Source: Pseudomonas cavernicola (GTDB lineage Bacteria; Pseudomonadota; Gammaproteobacteria; Pseudomonadales; Pseudomonadaceae). From it: a DNA stretch of 64,000 bases. The position numbers and the translations under genes were made by a program. Positions 1 to 10,500 of the stretch are shown here, piece by piece. The stretch's first letter is position 1. Every line of letters starts with the position of its first letter. The stretch spans positions 2,248,501-2,312,500 of the forward strand of contig NZ_QYUR01000002.1 of assembly GCF_003596405.1 (NCBI RefSeq). Direction: 5' to 3'. Below the pieces are notes generated by a model, which searched no databases, was not told the DNA's origin, and worked only from the letters and a program-made list of their open reading frames with translations.

Positions 1-372
1 AACGGTCTGCTCATCGGCAAAACTGCCGGTACCGAAGAACACGTCGATGCGATTGCGCGCGTAGAAACCGGTGCGCGAGGTGACCTGCTTGGCGATCACC
101 CGTTCGGCACTCTTCAGCACGTCGGGGAAGGAGAACCAACGCGGCTCACCAATCTGCCGGAACAGCGGGTTGGTGTTGTACTGCATAATCTGCCGCACCG
201 AGTGACGCAGCGCCTTGGACGGAATGGTGCCGAGGTGCGTGCAGTTGCCGCCGACTTCGCGACGACTGTCCACCACCGCCACTTTTTTCCCGGCTTTGGC
301 GGCGTTCATCGCCGCCCCCTCGCCCGCCGGCCCCGAACCCAGCACCACTACGTCGTAGTTGTAGACCGCCAT
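1..372 (-). CDS. sthA: Soluble pyridine nucleotide transhydrogenase, N-terminal part (cut by window edge)
   Basis: FAD flavoprotein that moves reducing equivalents between NADPH and NAD in the cytosol. Only the first 124 codons are in the window and the frame is open at base 1. The start shows the Rossmann FAD motif [10 protein letters not shown] near residues 12-21. It is followed by [18 protein letters not shown], where the second cysteine of the usual redox CxxxxC pair of related disulfide reductases is a threonine. That substitution is the hallmark of SthA rather than lipoamide dehydrogenase. The ATG at 372 has a good AGAGGAG ribosome site. The gene lies downstream of apbE on the same strand. 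Identity is near certain; completeness cannot be judged. Confidence 0.93.
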   Translation of the reverse strand, partial: MAVYNYDVVVLGSGPAGEGAAMNAAKAGKKVAVVDSRREVGGNCTHLGTIPSKALRHSVRQIMQYNTNPLFRQIGEPRWFSFPDVLKSAERVIAKQVTSRTGFYARNRIDVFFGTGSFADEQTV

Positions 373-642
373 GTTTACTCCTCTGGAACAGACCAGGACG
401 CTCGCTTGCGCCCCTGGCAAGGCCGCGACAACCTGTGCCACGGCTGATCGAATCGCTAATGCAGCTTAACCGCGCCGCTTGGCGCAGCACATTAGCGCTT
501 GGTCGCGCGGTAGGCGAGCTTTGCCGCCACTACATCGCGCTCGCAACGCACTTTTTCAGACTTATACGGGCCAGCCGCGCAGATCGAACAAAGGTTCTCG
601 CACCCGGCTGACGATTTCGCCAAAGGCCCGACAATCGGCGCA

Positions 643-1662
643 TTATTCCTCCGCCGCAAATAACCGCTCGAAGGCTGGCGTGCCGTGTGTGACGAAGCCC
701 TCGCCTTCGCGGGTCACGAAAAAGGCGGCAATACCGGCACGCTCGGCGAAAGCCATACCACGCTCCGGACCCAGCACCATCAGTAAAGTCGACAGCCCAT
801 CTGCTTGCAGGGCCGACGGATCGGCCACGGTGACCGCCGCCAGTCTGTGCGTGACCGGCGCACCGGTGTGCGGGTCGAGGGTGTGGGAATAGCGCTTGCC
901 GTTCTCCTCGAAGTAGTTGCGGTAGTCGCCTGAGGTGGAAATGCCGTAGCCATCCAGCTGCAACACCCTCTGCGCAACCTGCCGATCGTCTCGCGGCGCT
1001 TCAATCGCCACGCGCCAGGGCGAACCATCGGCTTTCCTGCCCCGCGCTTTCAGCTCGCCTGTGACTTCAACCAAGTAACTGCCGATGCCCAGTTCGCCCA
1101 GCCGACGCGCAATCCGATCCACCGTATAACCGGCGGCAATGCTATTGAGATCCAGCTGGACTGCCAGGTCTTTACACAACTGCTGACCGTCAATCCGTAA
1201 ATGCTGATGCCCAACCAGCTTGCGCACCTGCGCCACTTGCTCAGCGCTCGGCACCCGCACGCTGCGTGACTGCGGGCCAAAGCCCCACAGGTCGAGCAAG
1301 GGTTCTACCGTCAAGTCGAAAGCCCCAGCGCTTGCCTGCGACAGGCTTTCACCGACTCGCACGAGCTCTAGCACCGGCGCAGGCATCGCCTGACAACTGT
1401 TGGCAGGCAAGCCATTGAAGCGCTCGATATCAGAGTTACCGCGGTAGGTAGACATCTGCCGATCGACTTCAGCCAGGATCGCCTCGACCTCAGCCTTGAC
1501 TCTATCCGGCGCTGGCGCGCTTTGCGCACTCACGTACTTCACCGAATAGCTGCTGCCCATTGTCGGACCACTAACCTCTTCGATCCGCTCGGATAAACCG
1601 CACCCCACTAGCAGGACTGCCAGCACCATGGCTAGCAAGGACTGGAATAGCGTGGACGCCAC
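643..1662 (-). CDS. apbE: ApbE-type FMN transferase lipoprotein
   Basis: Flavin transferase that covalently attaches FMN to a threonine of periplasmic target proteins, classically NqrB/NqrC or RnfD/RnfG. A short hydrophobic leader ends in LLVGC, a lipobox, so the protein should be lipid-anchored and face the periplasm. Family motifs visible are MGSSYSVKY near the mature N-terminus, DLNSIAAGYTVD, EVTGELKARG (many homologues have GGE) and YSHTLDPHTGAPV. I chose the GTG at 1662 because GGAGGT lies five bases upstream. The frame also opens at a TTG four codons earlier, but that codon overlaps the ribosome site. The usual nqr neighbours are absent here; see findings. Confidence 0.9.
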   Translation of the reverse strand: MASTLFQSLLAMVLAVLLVGCGLSERIEEVSGPTMGSSYSVKYVSAQSAPAPDRVKAEVEAILAEVDRQMSTYRGNSDIERFNGLPANSCQAMPAPVLELVRVGESLSQASAGAFDLTVEPLLDLWGFGPQSRSVRVPSAEQVAQVRKLVGHQHLRIDGQQLCKDLAVQLDLNSIAAGYTVDRIARRLGELGIGSYLVEVTGELKARGRKADGSPWRVAIEAPRDDRQVAQRVLQLDGYGISTSGDYRNYFEENGKRYSHTLDPHTGAPVTHRLAAVTVADPSALQADGLSTLLMVLGPERGMAFAERAGIAAFFVTREGEGFVTHGTPAFERLFAAEE

Positions 1663-1822
1663 CCTAACCTCCAAAACCGATAAGCATCATGATCGTCACC
1701 CAGCACCTAAACGCAAAGAAGCACACTCATCGCCACGAGGCTCGCCCCGAACTCAGCAGCGTAGCGTTCATTGTCCCATCCGCAGACCTATGAGCAGCGA
1801 GCCTGACCAAATCCTGAAATGC

Positions 1823-1848
1823 AGAACGGGAGCCAAAGCTCCCGTTCT
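1823..1848 (-). terminator. Hairpin downstream of the GAPDH gene
   Basis: A perfect 11-bp stem (AGAACGGGAGC) closes a CAAA loop about 24 bases past the gap stop codon, in the gap-apbE spacer. The U tract is weak on both strands, so termination is likely but may be leaky. Confidence 0.6.
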
Positions 1849-1871
1849 GTTGTTTACCTGACCTCGAGCGC

Positions 1872-3338
1872 TTAGTGCGGGAAGGCTGGCGGGTTGACCC
1901 CGGCCATGTCTTCCATCACGCGCACGACCTGGCAGCTGTAACCGAACTCGTTGTCGTACCACACGTACAACACAACGCGATTGTCATTGCAGATAGTCGC
2001 TTCAGCATCGACCACACCGGCGTGACGCGAGCCAACGAAGTCAGAGGAAACCACTTCCTGCGAATTAACGAAGTCGATCTGCTTGTGCAGATCCGAGTGC
2101 AACGCCATGTAGCGCAGGTACTCGTTCATTTCTTCGCGGGTGGTCGCCTTCTCCAGGTTCAGGTTGAGAATGGCCATCGACACGTTCGGCGTCGGCACGC
2201 GAATCGCGTTACCGGTGAGCTTGCCCGCCAGTTCCGGCAGCGCCTTGGCCGCCGCTGTGGCTGCGCCGGTCTCGGTGATCACCATGTTCAGCGGAGCACT
2301 ACGGCCGCGACGATCGCCCTTGTGGAAGTTGTCGATCAGGTTCTGGTCATTGGTGTACGAGTGAACGGTTTCGACGTGCCCATTAACGATGCCGAACTTG
2401 TCATTCACCGCTTTCAGCACCGGCACGATGGCGTTGGTGGTGCAGGAAGCCGCGGAAATGATCTTGTCGTCCGCAGTGATCTCGCCATGGTTGATGCCAT
2501 GCACGATGTTCTTCAGCTTGCCTTTGCCTGGCGCAGTCAGCACCACGCGGCCAATACCCGGGCAGGCCAGGTGTTGACCCAGACCCTCGGCATCGCGCCA
2601 GACACCGGTGTTATCGACCAGCAGGGCGTTCTCGATGCCGTACTGGGTGTAATCCACTTCTTTCGGGTCTTTGGCGTAAATAACCTGAATCAGGTTGCCG
2701 TTGGCCGTAAGGGTGTTGTTTTCTTCATCGACGGTGATGGTGCCATCGAACGGACCATGCACCGAGTCACGCCGCAGCAGGCTGGCGCGCTTGACCAAGT
2801 CGTTGGGCGCGCCCTTACGGACGACGATGGCACGCAGGCGCAGGCCGTCGCCACCACCGGTTTTCTCGATCAGGATGCGCGCCAGCAGGCGGCCGATCCG
2901 ACCAAAACCGTACAACACCACATCGGTGCCTTTGCGCGGGGTACCATTTTGCTTGCCAACTACATCGGCCAACTCGTCACGGACGAACTGCTCGATGCTG
3001 CGGCCATTGGCCTCGGCTTTGTACTTGACGACCATCTTGCCCAGGTCGATGGAAGCGGCGCCCAGCCTGAGCCCGCTCATCTCTTTGAGAATGGTGAAAG
3101 TCTCATGCACGGACAATTCGCTTTCGTCAGCTTGGCGGTGCCGAGCAAAACGGTGCGCTTTGAGGATCGCAATCACCGAACGGTTGATCAGGCTGCGGCC
3201 ATAGATCGAACTCACCACATGGTTATTGCGGTAGAGCTGACCGATCAGCGGAATCATCGCCTCGGCGAGCGCTTCACGATCAATCCATTCACCAAGACAC
3301 TGGTCAGGCTTCTGAGTCACGGGCAGTACCTTCGACAT
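1872..3338 (-). CDS. gap: Glyceraldehyde-3-phosphate dehydrogenase with long N-terminal extension
   Basis: NAD(P)-dependent oxidation of glyceraldehyde 3-phosphate in central carbon metabolism. The Rossmann motif YGFGRIGR sits at residues 143-150 and the catalytic cysteine is in SAASCTTNAIVPVLK near residue 299. The enzyme therefore carries about 140 extra residues ahead of a normal GAPDH core of about 340. The extension is mainly helical-looking and has no motif I recognise. At 488 residues it fits the long GAPDH paralogue that sits beside mfd in Pseudomonas. The ATG at 3338 has a poor ribosome site; a GTG at 3320 has AAGG upstream and may be the real start. It is divergent from mfd. The physiological direction cannot be read from sequence. 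Confidence 0.88.
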   Translation of the reverse strand: MSKVLPVTQKPDQCLGEWIDREALAEAMIPLIGQLYRNNHVVSSIYGRSLINRSVIAILKAHRFARHRQADESELSVHETFTILKEMSGLRLGAASIDLGKMVVKYKAEANGRSIEQFVRDELADVVGKQNGTPRKGTDVVLYGFGRIGRLLARILIEKTGGGDGLRLRAIVVRKGAPNDLVKRASLLRRDSVHGPFDGTITVDEENNTLTANGNLIQVIYAKDPKEVDYTQYGIENALLVDNTGVWRDAEGLGQHLACPGIGRVVLTAPGKGKLKNIVHGINHGEITADDKIISAASCTTNAIVPVLKAVNDKFGIVNGHVETVHSYTNDQNLIDNFHKGDRRGRSAPLNMVITETGAATAAAKALPELAGKLTGNAIRVPTPNVSMAILNLNLEKATTREEMNEYLRYMALHSDLHKQIDFVNSQEVVSSDFVGSRHAGVVDAEATICNDNRVVLYVWYDNEFGYSCQVVRVMEDMAGVNPPAFPH

Positions 3339-3477
3339 ATGTAGGGGCTGAAAAAAGGGGCTACATTATGACGGCCCCCGCAACCGGGGGCAATCTGCAG
3401 CGGACGAAACACTGACAGCAGATCGCTCTGATAGTTACAATCCGCCGGTCAATCCTCGACCGGAGCCACGACCACTC

Positions 3478-6400
3478 GTGTCCGTATTGCATCTACCCAC
3501 TCTACCTGCCGCTTCGGGCAAACAACACTGGGGCAACTTGCCCGGCGCCGCGCTCAGCTTAGCTATTGCTGAGGCCGCCAGCGCGGCCAAGCGCTTCACC
3601 CTGCTGCTGACCGCCGACAGCCAGAGCGCCGAACGCCTGGAGCAGGAGTTGCGCTTCTTCGCGCCCGAGTTGCCGGTACTGCACTTCCCGGACTGGGAAA
3701 CTCTGCCTTACGACTTGTTCTCGCCGCACCAGGACATCATTTCGCAGCGCATCGCCAGCCTGTACCGCCTGCCGGAGCTGACCCACGGCATATTAGTAGT
3801 GCCGATCACCACCGCCCTGCACCGCCTGGCGCCGACGCGCTTTCTGCTCGGCAGCAGCCTGGTGCTGGATGTTGGCCAGAAACTCGATGTCGAGCAGATG
3901 CGCACCCGCCTGGAGGCCACCGGCTATCGCTGTGTGGACACAGTCTATGAGCATGGCGAGTTTGCCGTGCGCGGCGCGCTGATCGACCTGTTCCCGATGG
4001 GCAATCCGCTGCCGTATCGCATCGACCTGTTCGATGATGAGATCGAAACGCTGCGTACTTTTGATCCAGAAACTCAGCGCTCGATAGACAAGGTCGACTC
4101 CATTCGTCTGCTGCCAGCACGCGAGTTCCCACTTAACAAAGAAGCCGTAACTGGCTTTCGCGCACGTTTCCGCGAACGCTTCGACGTCGATTTCCGCCGT
4201 TGCACTATCTATCAGGATCTCAACAGCGGTATCACCCCAGCGGGCATCGAGTACTACCTGCCACTGTTCTTCGAAGAAAGCGCCACCCTCTTCGACTACT
4301 TGCCGACGGACACCCAGGTGTTCTCCCTGCCGGGTATCGAGCAAGCCAGCGAACACTTCTGGAACGACGTCCGTAATCGCTACGAAGAGCGCCGCGTTGA
4401 CCCCGAGCGCCCGCTGCTGCCACCCGCTGAACTGTTCCTGCCGGTCGAAGACTGCTTCGCTCGCCTGAAGAACTGGCCACGCGTGGTCGTCAGCCAACAG
4501 GATGTCGACGCCGGCGTCGGCCGCGAGCGCTTCCCCGCCCGCGACCTGCCGGAGCTGGCGATCCAGGCCAAAGCCAACCAGCCATTGGCGGCGCTGGAGC
4601 GCTTCCTCGACGAATTCCCCGGCCGTGTGCTGTTCACCGCCGAGTCCGCCGGGCGCCGTGAAGTCTTGCTGGAGCTACTGGCGCGCCTGCACTTACGGCC
4701 ACAGGCGGTCGACGGCTGGCTGGACTTCATCAGCAGCTCCGAACGCTTGGCGATCACCATCGCCCCGCTGGATGACGGCCTGCTGCTCGATCAACCCGCC
4801 GTAGCGCTGATCGCCGAAAGTCCACTATTCGGCCAACGCGTGATGCAACGCCGACGCCGCGAAAAACGCAGCGATAACGGCGACGCGGTGATCAAGAACC
4901 TCACCGAGCTGCGCGAAGGTGCGCCGGTGGTGCATATCGACCATGGCGTCGGCCGCTACCTCGGCCTGGCCACCCTGGAAGTCGACAACCAGACCGCTGA
5001 ATTCCTCATGCTGGCCTACGCCGACGAGGCCAAGCTGTATGTGCCAGTGGCCAGCCTGCACCTGATCGCCCGCTACACCGGCAGCGATGACGCCCTGGCG
5101 CCCTTGCACCGCCTCGGTTCGGAAACCTGGCAGAAGGCCAAGCGCAAGGCCGCCGAACAAGTTCGCGATGTGGCTGCCGAGCTGCTGGATATCTATGCCC
5201 GCCGCGCCGCCCGAGAAGGCTATGCCTTCAAAGACCCGCTGGCCGACTACGCCACCTTCAGCGCCGGCTTCCCCTTCGAGGAAACTCCGGACCAGCAGAC
5301 CACCATCGACGCGGTGATGGCGGACATGCTGGCGGCAAAACCGATGGATCGCCTGGTCTGCGGCGATGTCGGATTCGGCAAGACCGAAGTGGCCATGCGT
5401 GCCGCCTTTATTGCCGTGCACAGCGGCAAGCAGGTGGCGATCCTGGTGCCGACCACTCTGCTCGCTCAGCAGCACTACAATAGTTTCCTTGACCGCTTCG
5501 CCGACTGGCCGGTAACGGTCGAGGTGATGAGCCGCTTCAAGTCGAACAAGGAAGTCGATGCGGCGGTACAGCAACTGGCCGAAGGCAAGATCGACATCGT
5601 CATCGGCACCCACAAGCTGCTGCAGGACGATGTGAAGATCAAAAACCTCGGCCTGGTCATCATCGACGAAGAACACCGTTTCGGCGTACGCCAAAAGGAG
5701 CAGCTCAAAGCCCTGCGCAGCGAAGTCGACATCCTCACCCTGACCGCCACGCCGATTCCGCGCACGCTGAACATGGCCGTATCGGGCATGCGCGACCTGT
5801 CGATCATCGCCACCCCGCCCGCGCGGCGGCTGTCGGTGCGCACCTTCGTCATGGAACAGCAGAAGCCGGTGATCAAGGAAGCCCTGCTGCGTGAGCTGCT
5901 GCGCGGCGGCCAGGTCTACTACCTGCACAACGATGTGAAAACCATAGAGAAGTGCGCCGCCGACCTCGCCGAGCTGGTGCCCGAGGCTCGCATCGGTATC
6001 GGCCATGGGCAGATGCACGAGCGCGATCTGGAACGGGTGATGAGCGACTTCTACCACAAGCGCTTCAACGTGCTGATCGCCTCGACCATCATCGAGACCG
6101 GTATCGACGTGCCAAGCGCCAACACCATCATCATCGAGCGCGCCGACAAGTTCGGCCTGGCGCAGCTGCACCAGCTACGTGGCCGGGTTGGCCGCAGCCA
6201 CCACCAGGCCTACGCCTACCTGCTGACGCCACCGCGCAAGCAGATGACCGCGGATGCGGAAAAACGCCTGGAAGCCATCACCAATACCCAGGATCTCGGC
6301 GCCGGCTTCGTGCTGGCGACCAACGATCTGGAAATCCGCGGTGCCGGCGAACTGCTCGGCGACGGCCAGAGCGGACAGATTCAAGCGGTCGGCTTCACCC

Positions 6401-6924
6401 TGTATATGGAAATGCTCGAACGTGCGGTGAAAGCCATTCGCAAAGGCGAGCAACCCAATCTGGATCAACCGCTCGGCGGCGGGCCGGAAATCAACCTGCG
6501 CGTGCCGGCGCTGATTCCCGACGCCTATCTGCCCGATGTGCATACCCGCCTGATCCTCTACAAACGCATCGCCTCGGCTGCCGACGAGGACAGTTTGAAG
6601 GAGCTGCAAGTCGAGATGATCGACCGTTTCGGCCTGCTGCCGGAGCCGACCAAGAACCTGGTGCGCCTGACCCTGCTGAAGTTGCAGGCCGAGCAGCTCG
6701 GAATCAAAAAACTCGATGCCGGCCCGCAGGGTGGACGCATAGAATTTGCCGCCGACACCAAGGTCGATCCATTGGTACTGATCAAACTGATCCAGGGCCA
6801 GCCGAAGCGTTACAAGTTCGAAGGCGCCACGCAGTTTAAATTCCAGGTGCCGATGGAGCGCCCGGAAGAGCGATTCAATACACTGGAGGCTCTCTTCGAG
6901 CGCCTGACCCCGCAATCCACCTAG
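3478..6924 (+). CDS. mfd: Transcription-repair coupling factor
   Basis: DNA translocase that removes RNA polymerase stalled at lesions and recruits UvrA for strand-specific repair. At 1148 residues it is full length. The N-terminal UvrB-like modules include PDWETLPYDLFSPHQDI. An RNA-polymerase-interacting domain begins around residue 480 (VVHIDHGVGRYLGL). The helicase core has Walker A GDVGFGKTEVA near residue 630, IIDEEHRFG near 730 and LTATPIPRTLNM. The TRG motif region includes RGRVGRSHHQAYAY, and the C-terminal autoinhibitory domain follows. The start is GTG at 3478. It is divergent from gap and followed 62 bp later by the CsiV-type gene. No defect is seen. Confidence 0.98.
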   Translation: MSVLHLPTLPAASGKQHWGNLPGAALSLAIAEAASAAKRFTLLLTADSQSAERLEQELRFFAPELPVLHFPDWETLPYDLFSPHQDIISQRIASLYRLPELTHGILVVPITTALHRLAPTRFLLGSSLVLDVGQKLDVEQMRTRLEATGYRCVDTVYEHGEFAVRGALIDLFPMGNPLPYRIDLFDDEIETLRTFDPETQRSIDKVDSIRLLPAREFPLNKEAVTGFRARFRERFDVDFRRCTIYQDLNSGITPAGIEYYLPLFFEESATLFDYLPTDTQVFSLPGIEQASEHFWNDVRNRYEERRVDPERPLLPPAELFLPVEDCFARLKNWPRVVVSQQDVDAGVGRERFPARDLPELAIQAKANQPLAALERFLDEFPGRVLFTAESAGRREVLLELLARLHLRPQAVDGWLDFISSSERLAITIAPLDDGLLLDQPAVALIAESPLFGQRVMQRRRREKRSDNGDAVIKNLTELREGAPVVHIDHGVGRYLGLATLEVDNQTAEFLMLAYADEAKLYVPVASLHLIARYTGSDDALAPLHRLGSETWQKAKRKAAEQVRDVAAELLDIYARRAAREGYAFKDPLADYATFSAGFPFEETPDQQTTIDAVMADMLAAKPMDRLVCGDVGFGKTEVAMRAAFIAVHSGKQVAILVPTTLLAQQHYNSFLDRFADWPVTVEVMSRFKSNKEVDAAVQQLAEGKIDIVIGTHKLLQDDVKIKNLGLVIIDEEHRFGVRQKEQLKALRSEVDILTLTATPIPRTLNMAVSGMRDLSIIATPPARRLSVRTFVMEQQKPVIKEALLRELLRGGQVYYLHNDVKTIEKCAADLAELVPEARIGIGHGQMHERDLERVMSDFYHKRFNVLIASTIIETGIDVPSANTIIIERADKFGLAQLHQLRGRVGRSHHQAYAYLLTPPRKQMTADAEKRLEAITNTQDLGAGFVLATNDLEIRGAGELLGDGQSGQIQAVGFTLYMEMLERAVKAIRKGEQPNLDQPLGGGPEINLRVPALIPDAYLPDVHTRLILYKRIASAADEDSLKELQVEMIDRFGLLPEPTKNLVRLTLLKLQAEQLGIKKLDAGPQGGRIEFAADTKVDPLVLIKLIQGQPKRYKFEGATQFKFQVPMERPEERFNTLEALFERLTPQST

Positions 6925-6986
6925 AAGCTGCTGCGCCCGCTCACGGCACTTCTAGGCGAACCGCCATACATAAAAAGGACTAATTC

Positions 6987-7511
6987 ATGCGTGCCTTCCG
7001 TTGCCTCGCCCTGTTGCTGACCCTCCTCGCCCCGGCGGCTTTCGCCGATAGCCTGTATCAGGTCGAAGTAATCCTTTTCCGCCAGGCTGGCGAGCCGATT
7101 CCGGCCAGCCAGACCGCTCCGGACAACTGGGCCGACGGCGCCCAAGCACTAGCCGCGGATAGCGAGCGCGGCACGGCATTGAACGCCGAGGCGGCCAAGC
7201 TCACCCCCGCCAACGGCTATCAGGTATTACTGCATCAGGCCTGGCAGCAGAGCGTCGGCGAAGCCCCGACGAAAATCGCCCTGTCGAGCGGCAAGCAGCA
7301 GTTCGGCCACTTCCCGGTGGAGGGCACGCTAAGCCTGAAACAAGAGCGCTTTGTCGACCTGGAAAGCGATTTCTGGATCAATCAATTCGACGCCGACGGC
7401 CTGCTCACCGGCAGCGAACGCCTGAAACAGGCCAACCGTCTGAAGAACGGCGAGCTGACATTCCTCGACCACGGTAGTCTCGGCCTGCTGATCAAAGTAT
7501 CCCCCCTGTAA
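6987..7511 (+). CDS. CsiV family periplasmic protein
   Basis: Small exported protein of 174 residues with a clear signal peptide (ALLLTLLAPAAFA, then the mature start DSLYQVEVILFRQ). The opening YQVEVILFR and the closing LDHGSLGLLIKVSPL fit the CsiV family. Its Vibrio founder binds peptidoglycan and affects lytic or D-amino-acid responses; that role is not proven in Pseudomonas. The gene lies just downstream of mfd, as I recall for this genus, and 10 bp before the SNF2 helicase. An AAAAGGA ribosome site precedes the ATG. It may be cotranscribed with one or both neighbours. Confidence 0.75.
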   Translation: MRAFRCLALLLTLLAPAAFADSLYQVEVILFRQAGEPIPASQTAPDNWADGAQALAADSERGTALNAEAAKLTPANGYQVLLHQAWQQSVGEAPTKIALSSGKQQFGHFPVEGTLSLKQERFVDLESDFWINQFDADGLLTGSERLKQANRLKNGELTFLDHGSLGLLIKVSPL

Positions 7512-7521
7512 GGTTTGGCCG

Positions 7522-10500
7522 GTGCTCTCTACCCTCGAACAGCTAAGGCGCCAAGCCTGGACCGGCGAGTTCGACCGCGGCGCGCTGAGCCGTGGCCAGG
7601 AGTATGCGCGAGAGAACCGGGTGAGCATTCACTCCTACACGGACAACCTGATCCAGGCCAGCTGTCGCGGCTCGGGCGCTCAGCTTTACGAGCAGCAGAT
7701 ACTCCTCGGTACCCCGGGCGCGCCTTTGATCGGCCGCTGCAGCTGCCCGGTCGGCTACAACTGCAAGCACTGCGTCGCAGTGTTGCTGCATCTGCAGCAA
7801 CAGTTGCCGAGCGCTACACCGCCCGCGCCCACCACGCTCAGGCTGTCCAACTCACTGCTGAGCTGGCTGCAACAGCTGCCCAAGGCCGACTGCCCTGACG
7901 CCAACAGCTACCCGCAGGGCGAACTGTCACGCCTGTATTACCAGCTGGTTCCCGACCTGCTGATCGAGCTGTACAAGGTGCGCCTGCGCAAGGATGGCAG
8001 CCTGGCAGAGGCCAAGCCGTATTTCTCGTTACGCGAGGCGATCGCCCGCGAACCACGCTTCCTGCTGCCGCTGGATCTGCGCATCGCCCGCCTGGCCTAC
8101 AGCAGCAGGGACAACAGCTACCGCCATGACAACCGACTCGACCTGAAAGGCGCCAGCGGCGGTGAAATCCTCGCCCTGCTGCTGGAAACTGGCCGGCTGT
8201 TCCTCGATATTGAAAACGACCAGCCCCTGCGCAGCGGCGAACCGCGCCAGGCACACTTCACCTGGCAAAGCATGGGGAACGGCGACTATCGCCCCGCCTG
8301 GCAAGTCGATGGGGGAACCAACCTGGAGGTGCTCACGGCGGTCGAGCCGCTGCACTATCTGGATATCGAAACCGGCCAGATCGGCCCGCTGCAGCATGAC
8401 CTGCCAGCGCGTCTGGCCAGCCATCTAAGCCAGGCACCGAGCGTCAGCGCCACTGAGGCCGAACTGTTCAGCCTGTCGCTGCGCGAACTGGCGCCCAAGG
8501 TGCCGCCCCCCTGCGCGCCGGTAGAGCAGCGAATCGACGACCTGCCGCCGACGCCGCACCTGAGCCTCGGCAGCCATCTGCTCACCCGCTATCAGTCGAG
8601 CACCGGGCGCATGGGCAGCGAACACCAGCATCGTGCCGGCCTGAGCTTTCTCTACGCAGACACCCGCGTTCACGGCAAGAAAGTTGCCGCTGGCGAGCGG
8701 ATCCGCAGCGTAGGCCGCGCGGAAATCCTCAGCATCGCCCGCCAGCCCAAGACGGAACGCGCGCTGCGCCAGCAGCTGGAACAGCTCGGCTTGCGCCCCG
8801 CCCTGCGGCAAAGCCAGGCCCTGCCCAAAGACTCGGCGGAAATGTTCGACCTGGCCAGTGAAGAAGACTGGCTCGACTTCGTCCAACAGGGGCTGCCGGA
8901 ACTGCGCAAGCAGGGTTGGCAAATCGACATCAGGCCCGGTTTTCTCTTCGACCTGACGCCGGTGGACGCCTGGTATGCCGAGCTGGACGAAGCACCGGAA
9001 CGCGAATGGTTCGACCTCGCCCTGGGCATAGTGGTCGATGGCCAGCGCATCAGCCTGCTTCCGGTGTTGCTGAAACTGATTCGGCAAAATCCGCAACTGC
9101 TCAGCGCGACTAACTTGGCACTGCGGACCGACGATGAGTTGCTACGCCTGAAGCTCGACAGCATACGCCGGGAAGACGGCCGAGCACTGCAGGTAGTGCT
9201 GCCCTTTGGCCGCCTCAAGCCGATCCTCGCCACCCTCGGCGAGCTGTACCTGCGCGACCAGGAGCCAAGCACGGCATTGCGCCTGAGCCGGGCCGACGCC
9301 GCCCGCTTGAGCGAACTGGAGGGGCTGGCGCTGGAATGGCAAGGCGGCGAACGCCTGCGTGAATTCGCCCGCCGCCTGCGCGACTGCCAGAGCGTGCCGG
9401 CGCTCGCCCCGCCCGGCCTGCAGGCCGAACTGCGCCCCTATCAGCTCGAGGGTCTCGGCTGGATGCAGACCCTGCGCGAGCTGGAAGCCGGCGGCGTGCT
9501 GGGCGATGACATGGGTCTGGGCAAGACCCTGCAGACCCTGGCCCACCTGCTCACGGAAAAACACGCCGGGCGCCTCGACCGCCCGGCCCTGGCGGTGATG
9601 CCGACCAGCCTGATCCCCAACTGGCAGGACGAAGCCGCGCGCTTCGCCCCCGAGCTGCGCGTCCTTGCCCTGCACGGCCCGGGGCGACAGAAGGACTTCG
9701 CCAAACTGGCCGACTTCGACCTGCTGCTGACCACCTATGCTCTGCTGCCTCGCGACCTCGAACAGCTGAAAGCGCAGCCCCTGCACCTGCTGATCCTCGA
9801 CGAAGCGCAATACATCAAGAACCCCGCCAGCAAAGCCGCCCAGGCCGCGCGCCAGCTCGACGCCCGGCAACGCCTGTGCCTTTCCGGTACGCCCCTGGAA
9901 AACCACCTGGGCGAACTCTGGTCGCTGTTCCACTTCCTAATGCCCGGCTGGCTCGGCGACAGTAAACGCTTCACCCGCGACTACCGCACGCCTATCGAAA
10001 AGCACGGCGACAGTGCCCGCCTGGCCCACCTCAATGCACGGATCAAACCCTTCCTGCTGCGGCGCAAGAAGGACCAGGTGGCCAAGGAGCTGCCCGCCAA
10101 GAGCGAAATCGTGCACTGGGTCGAACTCAGCGAAGCGCAACGCGACCTCTACGAAACCGTGCGCCTTGCGATGGACCGGAAGGTCCGCGAGGAAATCGAC
10201 CGCAAGGGCCTGGCGCGCAGCCAGATCGTCATTCTCGAAGCCCTACTGAAATTGCGCCAGGTCTGCTGCGACCTGCGCCTGGTGACAAGCGCCGTCAACT
10301 CGCATAAGCCCCGCGGTGGCAACTCCGGCAAGCTCGACAGCCTGCTGGAAATGCTCGAGGAGCTGCTCGCCGAGGGCCGCCGCGTACTGCTGTTCTCGCA
10401 GTTCACCTCGATGCTGGCGCTGATCGAAACGGAACTTACGCGGCGCGGCATTCCCTACGCCCAGCTCACCGGGAAGACCACGGACCGCCGCACCCCCGTA

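Noticed and set aside
492..659. Cysteine-rich small frame on the minus strand between apbE and sthA, with GCENLCSICAAGPYKSEK and five cysteines, reading from a TTG inside the apbE 3' end.
   Set aside because: No ATG or GTG and no ribosome site. It overlaps the end of apbE and has no convincing similarity to NqrM. Could be a decayed or small gene, but not supported.
7515..7898. Plus-strand frame overlapping the start of the SNF2 helicase.
   Set aside because: Shadow of the true frame; the helicase frame carries the SWIM motif and normal codon use.
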